Counted from the stretch's first letter, positions 1-11,666 are shown. The stretch: DNA of 64,000 nucleotides from Aureivirga sp. CE67 (GCF_015767245.1 NZ_JADOTV010000001.1:434001-498000), one strand, 5' to 3'. Notes: a model not told the origin generated them from the letters alone. Numbers and translations are program-made.

Positions 1-322
1 TCACCCCACTAATTGTTCCTAAAGCAGAAGAGTGATCTCCAGATAAAACTAATGGAAATTCATTTCCTTCTAATACTGATTTTACAGTATAATTTAATCT
101 TGTACAAACAGAAACAATATTCTTGATTCTCTTTGCTTTTGGAGTATTTACTTCTTTATAAATCGCTTCATTTTCAGTCTCTACATCCACAAATTCAAAT
201 TGATTGAAATAATGATTGTTTTCGTTAATTGCAGCAATTTCCATTGCATCAATTCCCATATCAGAACCTCTTGTTCCAGCTCCAATATCAGAACGATTTT
301 TAATTATTTTTATATTCTTCAT
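1..322 (-). CDS. Arginase-family ureohydrolase, partial (3' end outside window)
   Basis: The minus strand from an ATG at 322 reads openly to the window edge (about 107 residues). It begins MKNIKIIKNRSDIGAGTRGS and ends in PLVLSGDHSSALGTISGV. The GDHS segment is the first metal-binding signature of the arginase/agmatinase/formimidoylglutamase family, whose enzymes hydrolyse guanidino compounds at a two-manganese centre. Arginase is the most likely member, from the N-terminal GAGTRG pattern and general resemblance to flavobacterial arginases, but the remaining metal-ligand motifs and specificity residues lie outside the window. It is downstream of gltA, separated from it by a terminator, and has its own -7 promoter element at 353-360. 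Confidence 0.75.
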   Translation of the reverse strand, partial: MKNIKIIKNRSDIGAGTRGSDMGIDAMEIAAINENNHYFNQFEFVDVETENEAIYKEVNTPKAKRIKNIVSVCTRLNYTVKSVLEGNEFPLVLSGDHSSALGTISGV

Positions 323-352
323 TGCTAATTCTATAAGTTATTCTAGTAGTCA

Positions 353-360
353 CAAAAGTA
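353..360 (-). promoter_or_regulatory. Promoter -7 element of the arginase-family gene
   Basis: On the minus strand the sequence reads TACTTTTG, a full match to the Bacteroidota -7 consensus TAnnTTTG, about 30 bases before the ATG. No clear TTG is seen at the -33 spacing. Confidence 0.5.
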
Positions 361-383
361 CGAGATTTTAGATATAAAAAAAA

Positions 384-405
384 CCTCATATAGTAACATA
401 TGAGG
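384..405 (-). terminator. Rho-independent terminator of gltA
   Basis: An 8-bp perfect stem (CCTCATAT paired with ATATGAGG, 6-base loop) is followed on the minus strand by a run of eight or more T. It lies 28 bases after the gltA stop codon. Confidence 0.85.
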
Positions 406-432
406 CTTTTAAGCTTTTTATTCTGAAAGATA

Positions 433-1722
433 TTATCTATCTCCCATTGTTGTAAACTCTCTAAGATTTTCTCCAGTATAGATTTGTCTTGGTCTACCGA
501 TTGGCTCTCCGTTAAGACGCATTTCTCTCCATTGAGCAATCCATCCTGGTAAACGTCCGATAGCAAACATAACTGTGAACATTTCTGTTGGTATTCCTAA
601 AGCTTTGTAGATAATTCCAGAGTAGAAATCTACGTTTGGATATAATTTACGAGCTTTGAAATACTCATCATTTAATGCTACTTCCTCTAATTTCTTAGCG
701 ATATCTAAGATAGGATCTTCGATTCCTAATTCTTGTAATACCTCGTCAGCAGCTTTCTTGATGATTCTTGCACGTGGATCGAAGTTTTTATAAACTCTGT
801 GTCCGAATCCCATTAAACGGAAAGGATCGTTTTTATCCTTAGCTTTCAGTACGAATTTATCAACATCTCCTCCGTCAGCTTGGATTTGCTCTAACATTTC
901 AATAACCGCTTGGTTAGCTCCTCCATGAAGTGGTCCCCATAAAGCAGAAACTCCAGCAGAAATAGAAGCGAATAATCCTGCGTGAGCAGAACCAACGATT
1001 CTTACTGTAGATGTAGAACAGTTTTGTTCGTGATCAGCGTGTAAGATTAATAATTTATCTAATGCTTTAGCAACAGTAGGATTGATTTTGTATTCCTCTG
1101 TTGGTTTTCTGAACATTAATTGCATTAAATTTTCGATAAATCCTAAAGAGTTGTCAGCGTAGTTTAAAGGATGTCCTTGATTTTTACGGTGTGCCCAAGA
1201 AGCTAATACAGGGAATTTACTTAATAATTTAACGATTGCCTTGTACATATCCTCTTCAGATTCAACATTTACTGACTTTGGATTGAAAGCAGTAAGAGCT
1301 GAAGTTAATGAAGAAACAATTCCCATAGGGTGTGCCTTTCTTGGGAAACCATCTAAGATGTTTTTCATTTCTTCGTTTACAAGAGAATGCTTCTTTATGT
1401 CATTATCAAATTTAGATAACTGAGCAGTTGTAGGTAATTCACCAAAGATTAATAAATACATTACTTCTAAGAAAGAAGACTTTTCAGCCAAATCTTCAAT
1501 AGAGTATCCTCTGTAACGTAAAATACCTTTTTCACCATCCAAAAATGTAATACCACTAAAACAAGATCCTGTATTCTTATAACCTGGATCGATAGTAATC
1601 ACATTTCCTTCAGTTGTACCTCTCAAAGCTTTAATATCAATGGCAAGCTCGTTTTCACTTCCTTTTACAACTGGAAATTCATACACCTTACCATCTATTT
1701 CTAATTTTGCTATATCTGACAT
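433..1722 (-). CDS. gltA: Citrate synthase (type II, hexameric-type length)
   Basis: 429 residues, the usual length of bacterial type II citrate synthases. It condenses oxaloacetate and acetyl-CoA to citrate, the first step of the TCA cycle. Visible family motifs include LHADHEQNCSTSTVR and GFGHRVYKNFDPRA, which carry the two active-site histidines, and a C-terminal GRPRQIYTG segment. The N-terminal small domain (DGKVYEFPVVKGSE) is typical of the type II group. The ATG start gives the expected N-terminus. It is a separate unit downstream of eno across a 240-base gap, with its own terminator; a weak promoter candidate lies at 1760-1767. Confidence 0.97.
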   Translation of the reverse strand: MSDIAKLEIDGKVYEFPVVKGSENELAIDIKALRGTTEGNVITIDPGYKNTGSCFSGITFLDGEKGILRYRGYSIEDLAEKSSFLEVMYLLIFGELPTTAQLSKFDNDIKKHSLVNEEMKNILDGFPRKAHPMGIVSSLTSALTAFNPKSVNVESEEDMYKAIVKLLSKFPVLASWAHRKNQGHPLNYADNSLGFIENLMQLMFRKPTEEYKINPTVAKALDKLLILHADHEQNCSTSTVRIVGSAHAGLFASISAGVSALWGPLHGGANQAVIEMLEQIQADGGDVDKFVLKAKDKNDPFRLMGFGHRVYKNFDPRARIIKKAADEVLQELGIEDPILDIAKKLEEVALNDEYFKARKLYPNVDFYSGIIYKALGIPTEMFTVMFAIGRLPGWIAQWREMRLNGEPIGRPRQIYTGENLREFTTMGDR

Positions 1723-1759
1723 AATTTATCTTAATTTAAACTTTATTCTTTACGATGCA

Positions 1760-1767
1760 CGAAAATA
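1760..1767 (-). promoter_or_regulatory. Weak promoter candidate for gltA
   Basis: The minus strand reads TATTTTCG, differing from TAnnTTTG at one constrained position, with a TTG 24 bases upstream (slightly long spacing). It is the only reasonable candidate I see in the gltA upstream region. Confidence 0.3.
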
Positions 1768-1837
1768 CAATATTTAATTGTTTTTTCTATACAATTATTC
1801 AAAAAAAAACATTAATTTATTCAGAGTTTAACAAACG

Positions 1838-1932
1838 AAATCACTTAATGTTATCCGTTATATAGCTTTTAGAACAATTAATTAAAATATAGTTAAAAAA
1901 ATTATAAACGCATTGATAACATTAAGTGATTT
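1838..1932. repeat. 18-bp perfect inverted repeat between eno and gltA
   Basis: AAATCACTTAATGTTATC at 1838-1855 is the exact reverse complement of 1915-1932, with 59 AT-rich bases between. The near arm starts 31 bases after the eno stop. No T run follows, so it is not a classical terminator. It could form a long cruciform or stem with an 59-base loop, or be a transcript-end processing signal; function unknown. Confidence 0.7.
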
Positions 1933-1962
1933 AGTATCAATTATTTTATGTAAAATATTGTT

Positions 1963-4370
<2,408 letters not shown>

Positions 4371-4395
4371 ATTTTAAAATGGATTTTCAAATGTT

Positions 4396-4403
4396 CAAAT
4401 ATA
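4396..4403 (-). promoter_or_regulatory. Promoter -7 element of carA-eno
   Basis: The minus strand reads TATATTTG, a full match to TAnnTTTG, 26 bases before the carA ATG and immediately after the T run of the rplQ terminator. There is no TTG at the -33 position; that region is the terminator stem. Confidence 0.55.
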
Positions 4404-4406
4404 AAA

Positions 4407-4438
4407 AAAAGGATAAGCTTAAAAACGCTTATCCTTTT
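4407..4438 (-). terminator. Rho-independent terminator of the ribosomal-protein cluster
   Basis: Stem GGATAAGC/GCTTATCC (8 bp, extended by four A-T pairs) with an 8-base loop, followed on the minus strand by T8. It lies 22 bases past the rplQ stop and ends the long rpsL-to-rplQ run. Confidence 0.9.
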
Positions 4439-4460
4439 AAATTTTATTAATGCAAATACA

Positions 4461-4943
4461 TTAATTTTCTTCTTTAGTTTCTTCAACTTCTATTGCTGGA
4501 GCTTCAACCTGAGTTTCAGCAGAAGCTTTAGATCTACTTCTACGAGTAGTTTTCTTCTTCTTCTTACCGTTAGGGTTGTAAACTTCGTTATAATCAACAA
4601 ACTCGATCATTGCCATTGGAGCGTTATCTCCTTGACGATTACCTAATTTGATGATACGTAAGTATCCTCCTGGACGGTCACCAACTTTTACTGAAATTTC
4701 TTTGAATAATTCAGTAACAGCATATTTATTTCTTAAGTAACTAAATACAACTCTTCTGTTGTGTGTAGTATCCTCTTTTGATTTTGTAACTAAAGGCTCA
4801 ACAAACTGACGTAAAGCTTTAGCTTTAGCAACAGTTGTATTGATACGCTTGTGCTCGATTAAAGAACAAGCCATATTTGCTAACATCGCTTTTCTATGCG
4901 CTGTCTTTCTTCCTAAGTGGTTGAATTTTTTCCCGTGTCTCAT
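4461..4943 (-). CDS. rplQ: 50S ribosomal protein L17 with charged C-terminal tail
   Basis: 160 residues. The first ~118 are a standard L17 ([20 protein letters not shown], then [30 protein letters not shown]). The rest is a lineage-specific tail: a Lys/Arg block ([15 protein letters not shown]) followed by a Glu-rich end, making the protein about 30 residues longer than E. coli L17. It lies 25 bases after rpoA, as in most bacteria, and is the last gene of the cluster. Confidence 0.97.
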   Translation of the reverse strand: MRHGKKFNHLGRKTAHRKAMLANMACSLIEHKRINTTVAKAKALRQFVEPLVTKSKEDTTHNRRVVFSYLRNKYAVTELFKEISVKVGDRPGGYLRIIKLGNRQGDNAPMAMIEFVDYNEVYNPNGKKKKKTTRRSRSKASAETQVEAPAIEVEETKEEN

Positions 4944-4968
4944 CGTTATTCTTACTTGGGTTCAGAAA

Positions 4969-5961
4969 TTAATCCTTATCTAATTTATACTTACTTAAAT
5001 CCATACCGAAATGTAACCCCTTATTATGAACTAGTTCATCTAATTCTGTAAGTGATTTCTTACCGAAATTACGGAATTTCATTAAGTCATTTTTATTGAA
5101 TGAAACTAAGTCACCTAAAGTTTCAACTTCAGCCGCTTTTAAACAATTTAGTGCTCTTACAGATAAATCCATATCCACTAATTTTGTTTTTAATAACTGT
5201 CTCATGTGAAGAGATTCTTCATCATAAGTTTCAGTTTGAGCAATTTCATCAGCTTCCAATGTAATTCTCTCATCTGAGAATAACATGAAATGATGAATCA
5301 AAATCTTAGCTGCTTCAGTTAAAGCATCTTTTGGAGTAATAGATCCATCAGTAATAATATCAAAAACCAGTTTTTCGTAATCTGTTTTTTGTTCTACACG
5401 ATAATTTTCAATCGCGTATTTTACATTTTTAATTGGAGTAAAAATAGAGTCCGTGAAAATAGTACCAATTGGTGCTCCGGATTTCTTATTTTCTTCCGAT
5501 GGAACAAATCCTCTACCTTTTTCAATGGTAATCTCCATATCAATCTTCACAGATTTTTCCATGTTACAGATTACTAAGTCAGGATTTAATACTTGGAAAC
5601 CAGAAATAAATTTCTGAAAATCACCAGCAGTAAGTTGATCTTGACCTGTTACAGAAATAGTTACAGTTTCTCTATCAGAATCTTCAATTTGCTTCTTAAA
5701 ACGTACTTGCTTTAGGTTTAGGATGATTTCGGTAACATCTTCAACCACACCTTTGATTGTAGAGAATTCATGCTCTACAGATTCTATACGTACAGAAGTT
5801 ATTGCAAATCCTTCTAAAGAAGAAAGTAAAACTCTTCTTAATGCGTTACCTACCGTTAATCCGAAACCAGGCTCTAACGGTCTGAATTCAAATCTACCTT
5901 CAAAGTCGGTAGAGTTTATCATGATAACTTTATCGGGCTTTTGAAAATTTAAAATTGCCAT
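4969..5961 (-). CDS. rpoA: DNA-directed RNA polymerase alpha subunit
   Basis: 330 residues. The N-terminal domain (to about 235) dimerises and seeds assembly of beta and beta'; it shows [23 protein letters not shown]. The C-terminal domain (about 255-325) contacts UP elements and activators and shows [19 protein letters not shown] and [15 protein letters not shown], the helix-hairpin-helix region. It sits between rpsD and rplQ, the common alpha-operon order, with gaps of 24 and 25 bases. Confidence 0.98.
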   Translation of the reverse strand: MAILNFQKPDKVIMINSTDFEGRFEFRPLEPGFGLTVGNALRRVLLSSLEGFAITSVRIESVEHEFSTIKGVVEDVTEIILNLKQVRFKKQIEDSDRETVTISVTGQDQLTAGDFQKFISGFQVLNPDLVICNMEKSVKIDMEITIEKGRGFVPSEENKKSGAPIGTIFTDSIFTPIKNVKYAIENYRVEQKTDYEKLVFDIITDGSITPKDALTEAAKILIHHFMLFSDERITLEADEIAQTETYDEESLHMRQLLKTKLVDMDLSVRALNCLKAAEVETLGDLVSFNKNDLMKFRNFGKKSLTELDELVHNKGLHFGMDLSKYKLDKD

Positions 5962-5985
5962 AGTTGGACTGGTCTTTTTTAAAAA

Positions 5986-6591
5986 TTATTTAGAGTATAA
6001 CTCTACTATTAATTGTTCTTTGATATTCTCTGGGATTTGAAGTCTTTCAGGTACACTTACAAAAGTACCTTCAACTTTATCAGAGTTCCAAGTAAGCCAC
6101 TCGTATGATTCACTTCTATTAGCTAAAGAATTTTCAATTGCTTCTAAAGATTTAGATTTCTCTCTAACAGCAATAACATCTCCAGCTTTAAGTCTGTAAG
6201 ATGGAATGTTTACTAACTCACCATTTACAGTAATATGTCTATGAGATACTAATTGACGTGCAGCTCTACGTGTTGGAGCAATTCCTAAACGGAAAACTAC
6301 GTTGTCTAAACGAGACTCACATAATTGAAGTAAGATTTCACCAGTAATTCCTTTACTACTAGATGCTTTTTCAAATAATCTACGGAATTGACGCTCTAAA
6401 ATACCATAAGTATACTTAGCTTTTTGCTTTTCTTGTAACTGAATAGCATACTCAGATTTTTTAGCTCTTCTTTTTGCATTTCCATGTTGTCCTGGAGGGA
6501 AATTTCTTTTTTCAAAAGATTTATCATCTCCGAAGATCGCTTCACCAAACTTACGAGCAATCTTAGTCTTTGGTCCTGTATATCTTGCCAT
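5986..6591 (-). CDS. rpsD: 30S ribosomal protein S4
   Basis: 201 residues. Primary 16S rRNA binder in early 30S assembly, and a translational autoregulator in several phyla. Starts [19 protein letters not shown]; the S4 RNA-binding domain is visible as [34 protein letters not shown]. No zinc-binding cysteine cluster is present at the N-terminus (C-minus form). It is preceded by an unusually long 89-base spacer holding a structured hairpin (6607-6657), a candidate for S4 feedback control. Confidence 0.97.
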   Translation of the reverse strand: MARYTGPKTKIARKFGEAIFGDDKSFEKRNFPPGQHGNAKRRAKKSEYAIQLQEKQKAKYTYGILERQFRRLFEKASSSKGITGEILLQLCESRLDNVVFRLGIAPTRRAARQLVSHRHITVNGELVNIPSYRLKAGDVIAVREKSKSLEAIENSLANRSESYEWLTWNSDKVEGTFVSVPERLQIPENIKEQLIVELYSK

Positions 6592-6606
6592 TTCTATTAT
6601 TATTAT

Positions 6607-6657
6607 AAATAGGAATTATGAATTAAGGCATTTCCTTCGATAATTTCGTTCCTATTT
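6607..6657 (-). promoter_or_regulatory. Structured RNA leader before rpsD (candidate S4 leader)
   Basis: On the minus-strand transcript an outer 7-bp stem AAATAGG/CCTATTT (6651-6657 with 6607-6613) continues, after a 5-base 5'-side bulge AACGA (6646-6650), into a 6-bp stem AATTAT/ATAATT (6640-6645 with 6614-6619). The terminal loop contains a small hairpin AAGG-AAATG-CCTT (6625-6637). The whole lies 16 bases before the rpsD ATG, in a spacer much longer than most in the operon. Autogenous leaders for S4 are established in other phyla; assignment here is inference from position and folding. Confidence 0.55.
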
Positions 6658-6680
6658 TTAAAATTAATTAAATTCTTTTA

Positions 6681-7064
6681 TTAAACTCTTCTTCTCTTTG
6701 GAGGTCTACATCCATTGTGTGGTAATGGAGTAACATCAATAATTTCAGTTACTTCAATTCCTGCATTGTGAATAGATCTGATCGCAGATTCTCTACCATT
6801 TCCAGGTCCTTTCACATATACTTTAACCTTTCTTAAACCTGCTTCGTGAGCTACAGCAGCACAGTCTTCAGCAGCTGTTTGTGCAGCATAAGGAGTGTTC
6901 TTTTTAGAACCTCTGAATCCCATCTTTCCAGCAGTTGACCAAGAAATTACGTCTCCTTTCTTATTCGTTAAAGAAATAATGATATTATTAAAAGAAGCTG
7001 TAATGTGTGCCTCACCAATTGCTTCAACAACAACTTTACGTTTTTTCGAATTTGATTTTGCCAT
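6681..7064 (-). CDS. rpsK: 30S ribosomal protein S11
   Basis: 127 residues, normal length. Platform protein of the 30S subunit near the mRNA exit. Shows [49 protein letters not shown] and the C-terminal signature [18 protein letters not shown]. It lies 12 bases after rpsM and is followed by the 89-base structured spacer before rpsD. Confidence 0.98.
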   Translation of the reverse strand: MAKSNSKKRKVVVEAIGEAHITASFNNIIISLTNKKGDVISWSTAGKMGFRGSKKNTPYAAQTAAEDCAAVAHEAGLRKVKVYVKGPGNGRESAIRSIHNAGIEVTEIIDVTPLPHNGCRPPKRRRV

Positions 7065-7076
7065 AATTCCTAGTTA

Positions 7077-7451
7077 TTATTTAGTTGCTTTCTTTTTGTT
7101 AGCCACTGTTTTTCTCTTACCTTTTCTAGTTCTAGAATTGTTTTTAGTTCTTTGTCCTCTTAAAGGTAAACTATTTCTGTGACGGATACCTCTATTACAT
7201 CCAATATCCATTAAACGCTTAATATTTAACTGAATCTCAGAACGTAATTCTCCTTCTAAAGTATACTCTCCGATTTGCTCTCTAATACGAGAAATCTCAT
7301 CATCAGACCAATCTTGAACTTTTGTATTTTCGTCTACTTTTGCAACAGCTAAAATTTCTTTAGCTCTACTGCTACCAATTCCAAAAATATAGGTTAAAGA
7401 AATAACTCCTCTTTTATTCTTTGGTATATCAATTCCTGCTATTCTTGCCAT
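7077..7451 (-). CDS. rpsM: 30S ribosomal protein S13
   Basis: 124 residues. Head protein of the 30S subunit that contacts the P-site tRNA and the 50S subunit. Starts [26 protein letters not shown] and contains [22 protein letters not shown], the conserved C-terminal signature, with a basic tail. Only 2 bases separate it from rpmJ upstream. Confidence 0.98.
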   Translation of the reverse strand: MARIAGIDIPKNKRGVISLTYIFGIGSSRAKEILAVAKVDENTKVQDWSDDEISRIREQIGEYTLEGELRSEIQLNIKRLMDIGCNRGIRHRNSLPLRGQRTKNNSRTRKGKRKTVANKKKATK

Positions 7452-7453
7452 AA

Positions 7454-7570
7454 CTATCCTTGTCTTTGTTTAAATCTAGGATTCTTTTTATTGATTACAT
7501 ATAATCTGCCTTTTCTACGCACAATCTTGCACTCGGCACTTCTTTTCTTTAATGATGCTCTTACTTTCAT
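7454..7570 (-). CDS. rpmJ: 50S ribosomal protein L36, zinc-site-lacking form
   Basis: A 38-residue reading frame, ATG at 7570 to stop at 7454, starts [20 protein letters not shown] and ends NPRFKQRQG. The pattern MKVRASxKK...CKIVRRxG...FKQRQG is diagnostic of L36. In the zinc-binding form residues near 11, 14 and 27 are Cys with a following His; here the first position is Ser, the third is Asn and the His is Phe, leaving a single Cys. This is therefore a C-minus L36 that should not bind zinc. It lies 10 bases after infA and 2 before rpsM, the usual order. Confidence 0.95.
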   Translation of the reverse strand: MKVRASLKKRSAECKIVRRKGRLYVINKKNPRFKQRQG

Positions 7571-7580
7571 CGTTTAATCT

Positions 7581-7796
7581 TTAGTATCTATAAGTAATTC
7601 TTGCTTTTGTAAGGTCATAAGGGCTCATCTCTAATTTTACCTTATCTCCTGGTAATAATTTGATATAATGCATACGCATTTTACCCGAAATATGAGCTGT
7701 AACTATGTGTCCATTTTCTAATTCAACACGGAACATTGCATTTGACAATGCTTCCGTGATTGTTCCATCTTGCTGTATTGCTGCTTGTTTAGCCAT
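7581..7796 (-). CDS. infA: Translation initiation factor IF-1
   Basis: 71 residues, an OB-fold protein that binds the 30S A site during initiation. The sequence shows [40 protein letters not shown] broken by the family's usual residues and ends TKARITYRY. Its ATG overlaps the secY stop by one base (TAATG), suggesting translational coupling. No adk or map gene lies between secY and infA, unlike many other bacteria. Confidence 0.97.
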   Translation of the reverse strand: MAKQAAIQQDGTITEALSNAMFRVELENGHIVTAHISGKMRMHYIKLLPGDKVKLEMSPYDLTKARITYRY

Positions 7797-9136
7797 TATG
7801 CTACTGATTTTCTTTTACTTCCTGTCTTCATTAATCCATCATAATGACGGTTCAATAAGTGAGAATTAATTTGTTGAATAGTATCAATTGCAACTCCAAC
7901 CATAATGATTAAAGACGTTCCTCCATAAAAAATAGCCCAAGATTGTGTAATTCCAAACTTAAATGCTATCGCAGGTAAGATTGCTAATAAAGCTAACATC
8001 AAAGATCCTGGTAATGTAATTTTCGATAAAATCGAATCTAACATACTTGCAGTCTCTTCTCCTGGTCTAACACCTGGAATAAATCCATTGTTTCTCTTTA
8101 AATCTTCTGCCATTTTGTTTGTAGGAATTGTAATTGCCGTATAGAAATAACTAAATATAATTATTAATAAGGCAAATACCAAATTATATCCTAATCCATT
8201 TATATCGCTAAAACTAGTTGCTATTGATTTAATACTAGAATCATCATTAACTTGATTAGCAATAGCTCCTGGAACAAACATAATTGCTTGAGCAAAAATG
8301 ATTGGCATTACACCTGCTGAATTTAATTTCAATGGAATATATTCTCTAGCACCTGCAACATCTTTCACATCTCCAGCAATAGTCTTACGAGCATATTGCA
8401 CTCCAATCTTTCTAACTGCAGTTACTAGTAAAATACAAGCTAAAATTACAGCAAACCAAACAACTACTTCAATTAAGATCATTATTGCACCTCCTGTTGA
8501 TCCTGCAATACGAGAAGTAAACTCCTGTACGAAAGCTCCAGGGAAACGTGCAATAATTCCGATCATAATTAAAAGTGAAATACCGTTTCCAATACCCTTA
8601 TCTGTAATTTTTTCTCCAAGCCACATTGCGAAAATAGTACCTGAAGTTAAAAGTACCATTGACGAAATCCAAAACATTCCACCACTTAAATACATTGCTG
8701 ATTCTGGGATTAAGCTACTTAAATTTGTAATATAAGCAGGTCCTTGAACAGCAGTAATCAGAATCGTTAACCAACGTGTAATTTGGTTAATTTTCTTTCT
8801 TCCACTCTCTCCATCTTTCTGTAATTTTTGTAAATAAGGAACCGCAATTCCCATTAACTGAACTACAATCGAAGCAGAAATATAGGGCATAATTCCTAAT
8901 GCCATTATGGATGCTTGTGCGAATGCTCCTCCTGTGAACATATTTAAAATGCTCAACAGTCCTCCTTCTCCTGTTTGATTTTGTAGCGCTGCTTGAGCTG
9001 ATGCTACATCAATACCGGGTAAGGAAACTTGAGCCGCAAAGCGGTAAATTACCATGAATATTAATGTTAGAACGATCTTAGTTTTAAGCTCTTCTATTTT
9101 TGAAATGTCTTTTATGGCTTGAATAAATTTTTTCAT
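7796..9136 (-). CDS. secY: Preprotein translocase channel subunit SecY
   Basis: 446 residues with about ten hydrophobic helices, the pore of the Sec translocon in the inner membrane. Begins with the cytosolic helix [20 protein letters not shown] and TM1 [23 protein letters not shown]; later segments include QRL-type loops replaced by [26 protein letters not shown] and the cytosolic C5/C6 region [16 protein letters not shown]. Located in the spc-type block between rplO and infA as in most bacteria. Confidence 0.97.
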   Translation of the reverse strand: MKKFIQAIKDISKIEELKTKIVLTLIFMVIYRFAAQVSLPGIDVASAQAALQNQTGEGGLLSILNMFTGGAFAQASIMALGIMPYISASIVVQLMGIAVPYLQKLQKDGESGRKKINQITRWLTILITAVQGPAYITNLSSLIPESAMYLSGGMFWISSMVLLTSGTIFAMWLGEKITDKGIGNGISLLIMIGIIARFPGAFVQEFTSRIAGSTGGAIMILIEVVVWFAVILACILLVTAVRKIGVQYARKTIAGDVKDVAGAREYIPLKLNSAGVMPIIFAQAIMFVPGAIANQVNDDSSIKSIATSFSDINGLGYNLVFALLIIIFSYFYTAITIPTNKMAEDLKRNNGFIPGVRPGEETASMLDSILSKITLPGSLMLALLAILPAIAFKFGITQSWAIFYGGTSLIIMVGVAIDTIQQINSHLLNRHYDGLMKTGSKRKSVA

Positions 9137-9148
9137 TTAAGGTATTTC

Positions 9149-9601
9149 TTATAAAGTAATTACTTCTCCTCCCGCAGCTTCTACAGCAGCTTTAGCTGTT
9201 GCAGTAAACTTGTGAGCTGAGATTTTTAATTTTGCTTTTAACTCTCCTCTACCTAATATCTTAACTAGATCATTCTTACGAGCTAATCTGTTTGCAACGA
9301 TTACTTCCATATCTAAAGTATCAGTAATTCTTCCTTGCTCAACTAACTCTTGAATTCTATCTAAGTTAATACCAACATACTCCTTACGGTTGATGTTTGT
9401 AAATCCAAACTTAGGTACACGTCTTTGAAGTGGCATTTGTCCTCCCTCAAATCCGATTTTACGAGAATATCCTGAACGAGATTTAGCTCCTTTGTGTCCT
9501 CTTGTAGCAGTACCACCTTTTCCAGAACCTTCACCTCTACCTACTCTCTTTCCTTTTCTGATTACAGAACCTTCAGCAGGTTTTAAGTTGTTTAAAATCA
9601 T
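9149..9601 (-). CDS. rplO: 50S ribosomal protein L15
   Basis: 150 residues. Late-assembling 50S protein. The N-terminal glycine/arginine-rich region KRVGRGEGSGKGGTATRGHKG and GFEGGQMPLQRRVPKFGF are diagnostic; the C-terminal domain ends TAKAAVEAAGGEVITL. It sits 12 bases before secY and 15 after rpmD. Confidence 0.98.
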   Translation of the reverse strand: MILNNLKPAEGSVIRKGKRVGRGEGSGKGGTATRGHKGAKSRSGYSRKIGFEGGQMPLQRRVPKFGFTNINRKEYVGINLDRIQELVEQGRITDTLDMEVIVANRLARKNDLVKILGRGELKAKLKISAHKFTATAKAAVEAAGGEVITL

Positions 9602-9616
9602 AACGTTTCAGATTTC

Positions 9617-9799
9617 TTATTTAACTTCCTCAACAGAAATTAAGTGTTTAACTTTGTTTACCATTCCAAGGATAGTAGGTGTAGCGTCGTGTTCTACTAC
9701 TTGGTTCATTTTACGTAATCCTAAAGCCTCTAAAGTTCTTTTTTGATCTTGAGGACGGTTGATTTCGCTTCTAACTTTTGTTACTCTGATCTTTGCCAT
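9617..9799 (-). CDS. rpmD: 50S ribosomal protein L30
   Basis: 60 residues, the usual size. Shows KIRVTKVRSEINRPQDQKRTLEALGLRK and HDATPTILGMVNKVKHLI, matching the L30 fold. Located between rpsE (12 bases) and rplO (15 bases), the conserved order. Confidence 0.97.
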   Translation of the reverse strand: MAKIRVTKVRSEINRPQDQKRTLEALGLRKMNQVVEHDATPTILGMVNKVKHLISVEEVK

Positions 9800-9811
9800 T
9801 TTCCTTAGTTA

Positions 9812-10336
9812 TTAACCGTTAAAAACTTTTGATAAAGAAATTCCTCTTTGTTTAGCGATTGCTTCAGCACTACGTAATTGTAATAACGCATCAAAAGTAG
9901 CTTTAACTACGTTATGAGCATTTGAAGATCCTTGAGACTTTGATAATACATCATGTACACCAACTGACTCAAGTACCGCACGTACAGCTCCTCCGGCAAT
10001 TACTCCCGTACCATGAGATGCAGGTTGTAAGTATACTCTAGCTCCTCCAAATTTACCTTTTTGTTCATGTGGTAAAGTATGGTTGATAATAGGAATTCTT
10101 ACTAAATTTTTCTTTGCATCTTCTATAGCTTTAGCGATTGCAGAAGCAACATCTTTAGATTTACCTAAACCATGTCCTACAACACCGTTTCCATCACCTA
10201 CAACAACAATAGCAGAAAAACCAAATGTTCTACCTCCTTTTGTTACTTTAGTTACTCTGTTAACACCTACTAAGTGATCTTGTAATTCTAAACCACTTGG
10301 CTTAACTCGTTCTACGTTTTTATATTTTTGAAACAT
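9812..10336 (-). CDS. rpsE: 30S ribosomal protein S5
   Basis: 174 residues. 30S body protein at the mRNA entrance, linked to decoding fidelity. The double-stranded RNA-binding-like N-terminal domain shows [25 protein letters not shown] and the C-terminal domain shows [31 protein letters not shown]. Eight bases after rplR. Confidence 0.98.
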   Translation of the reverse strand: MFQKYKNVERVKPSGLELQDHLVGVNRVTKVTKGGRTFGFSAIVVVGDGNGVVGHGLGKSKDVASAIAKAIEDAKKNLVRIPIINHTLPHEQKGKFGGARVYLQPASHGTGVIAGGAVRAVLESVGVHDVLSKSQGSSNAHNVVKATFDALLQLRSAEAIAKQRGISLSKVFNG

Positions 10337-10344
10337 AATCTTTG

Positions 10345-10698
10345 TTAAAATTTTAATCCTGCTTCTCTCGCAGCGTCAGCTAGAGTTTTAACTCTACCAT
10401 GATACAAATATCCATTTCTATCGAATGCACAAGTTTCAATCCCTGCTTTGATTGCACCTTCAGCAATTGCTTTACCAACTTTGGCAGCCATTTCTGATTT
10501 AGTACCTTCAGCAGCTAGTGCTTTATCTCTTGATGAAACAGAAACGATAGTTGTTCCTGTTGTGTCATCAATTAATTGAGCATAAATTTCTTTATTACTT
10601 CTGAATACAGATAACCTAGGTTTTTGGCTAGTTCCAGAAACAATCTTTCTAATTCTACGCTTAATTCTTTGTCTTCTTTCAAGCTTTGATAATGCCAT
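10345..10698 (-). CDS. rplR: 50S ribosomal protein L18
   Basis: 117 residues. Binds 5S rRNA together with L5. N-terminal basic segment [34 protein letters not shown] and C-terminal [27 protein letters not shown] are typical. Eleven bases after rplF. Confidence 0.98.
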   Translation of the reverse strand: MALSKLERRQRIKRRIRKIVSGTSQKPRLSVFRSNKEIYAQLIDDTTGTTIVSVSSRDKALAAEGTKSEMAAKVGKAIAEGAIKAGIETCAFDRNGYLYHGRVKTLADAAREAGLKF

Positions 10699-10709
10699 AA
10701 TACTATTAA

Positions 10710-11252
10710 TTATGCAGATTTACCTGCTTTTCTTCTTAATACTTCTCCTACAAATTTAACTCCTTTTCCTTTGTACGGCTCAGGCTTACGGAAAGAACGA
10801 ATCTTTGCAGCTACTTGTCCTACCAATTGCTTATCGAAAGAAGTTAACTTAACGATTGGATTTTTACCTTTTTCAGATATAGTCTCAACTTTTACTTCAG
10901 GAGCTAAGTCGATAACGATGTTATGTGAAAAACCTAAGGCTAAATCTAATTTTTGACCTTGGTTGCTAGCTCTATATCCAACTCCTACTAACTCTAATGA
11001 AATTGTGAATCCTTTAGAAACACCTTCCATCATGTTGTTAATTAAAGCTCTATATAAACCGTGCTTAGCTCTATGATCTTTAGATTCAGATGGTCTCTCT
11101 AAAACGATTTGACCATCTTCTTCTTTTACTGTGATATCTTTTATTTCTTGAGATAACTCTCCCAATTTTCCTTTTACTGTAACCTCGTTACCGTTGATAG
11201 TAACAGTTACACCTTCTGGTATCGCGATTGGGCTTTTTCCTATTCTTGACAT
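10710..11252 (-). CDS. rplF: 50S ribosomal protein L6
   Basis: 180 residues. Two tandem L6 domains; the C-terminal signature [14 protein letters not shown] is present, preceded by VGVGYRAS in the second domain. Starts [17 protein letters not shown]. Binds 23S rRNA helix 97 near the factor-binding site. Fifteen bases after rpsH. Confidence 0.98.
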   Translation of the reverse strand: MSRIGKSPIAIPEGVTVTINGNEVTVKGKLGELSQEIKDITVKEEDGQIVLERPSESKDHRAKHGLYRALINNMMEGVSKGFTISLELVGVGYRASNQGQKLDLALGFSHNIVIDLAPEVKVETISEKGKNPIVKLTSFDKQLVGQVAAKIRSFRKPEPYKGKGVKFVGEVLRRKAGKSA

Positions 11253-11267
11253 CTCTACTAAATTATT

Positions 11268-11666
11268 TTAATATACGTAACACAATACTTCTCCACCTAC
11301 GTTTTCTTGACGAGCTTTTTTGTTCGTCATTACTCCTTTAGATGTTGAAACGATTGCAATTCCAAGTCCGTTTAATACTCTAGGCATTTCACTAGCACTT
11401 GCATACTTACGTAAACCAGGTTTACTAATACGTTCAATATGTTTGATTACAGGCTCTTTAGTTTCCTTATCATATTTTAAGGCAATCTTGATAGTTCCTT
11501 GAACACCTTCGTTCATGAACTTGTAGCTTAAAACATAACCTTGATCAAACAAGATCTTAGTGATTTCCTGCTTCAATTTAGAAGTTGGAATTTCAACTAC
11601 TCTATGTCCTGCACTTACCGCGTTTCTAACTCTAGTTAGATAATCTGCTATTGGATCTGTGTACAT
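11268..11666 (-). CDS. rpsH: 30S ribosomal protein S8
   Basis: 132 residues. Central-domain 16S rRNA binder; autoregulates the spc operon in E. coli, unknown here. Starts MYTDPIADYLTRVRNAVSAGH and ends GIAIVSTSKGVMTNKKARQENVGGEVLCYVY-type family signature. Twenty bases after rpsN. Confidence 0.97.
   Translation of the reverse strand: MYTDPIADYLTRVRNAVSAGHRVVEIPTSKLKQEITKILFDQGYVLSYKFMNEGVQGTIKIALKYDKETKEPVIKHIERISKPGLRKYASASEMPRVLNGLGIAIVSTSKGVMTNKKARQENVGGEVLCYVY

Noticed and set aside
300-566. 88-residue minus-strand frame
   Set aside because: Crosses the gltA stop, the gltA terminator and the arginase promoter; composition not protein-like.
8298-8735. 145-residue plus-strand open frame
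   Set aside because: Antisense to secY; low-complexity composition reflects the membrane-protein codons of secY and no family pattern is seen.
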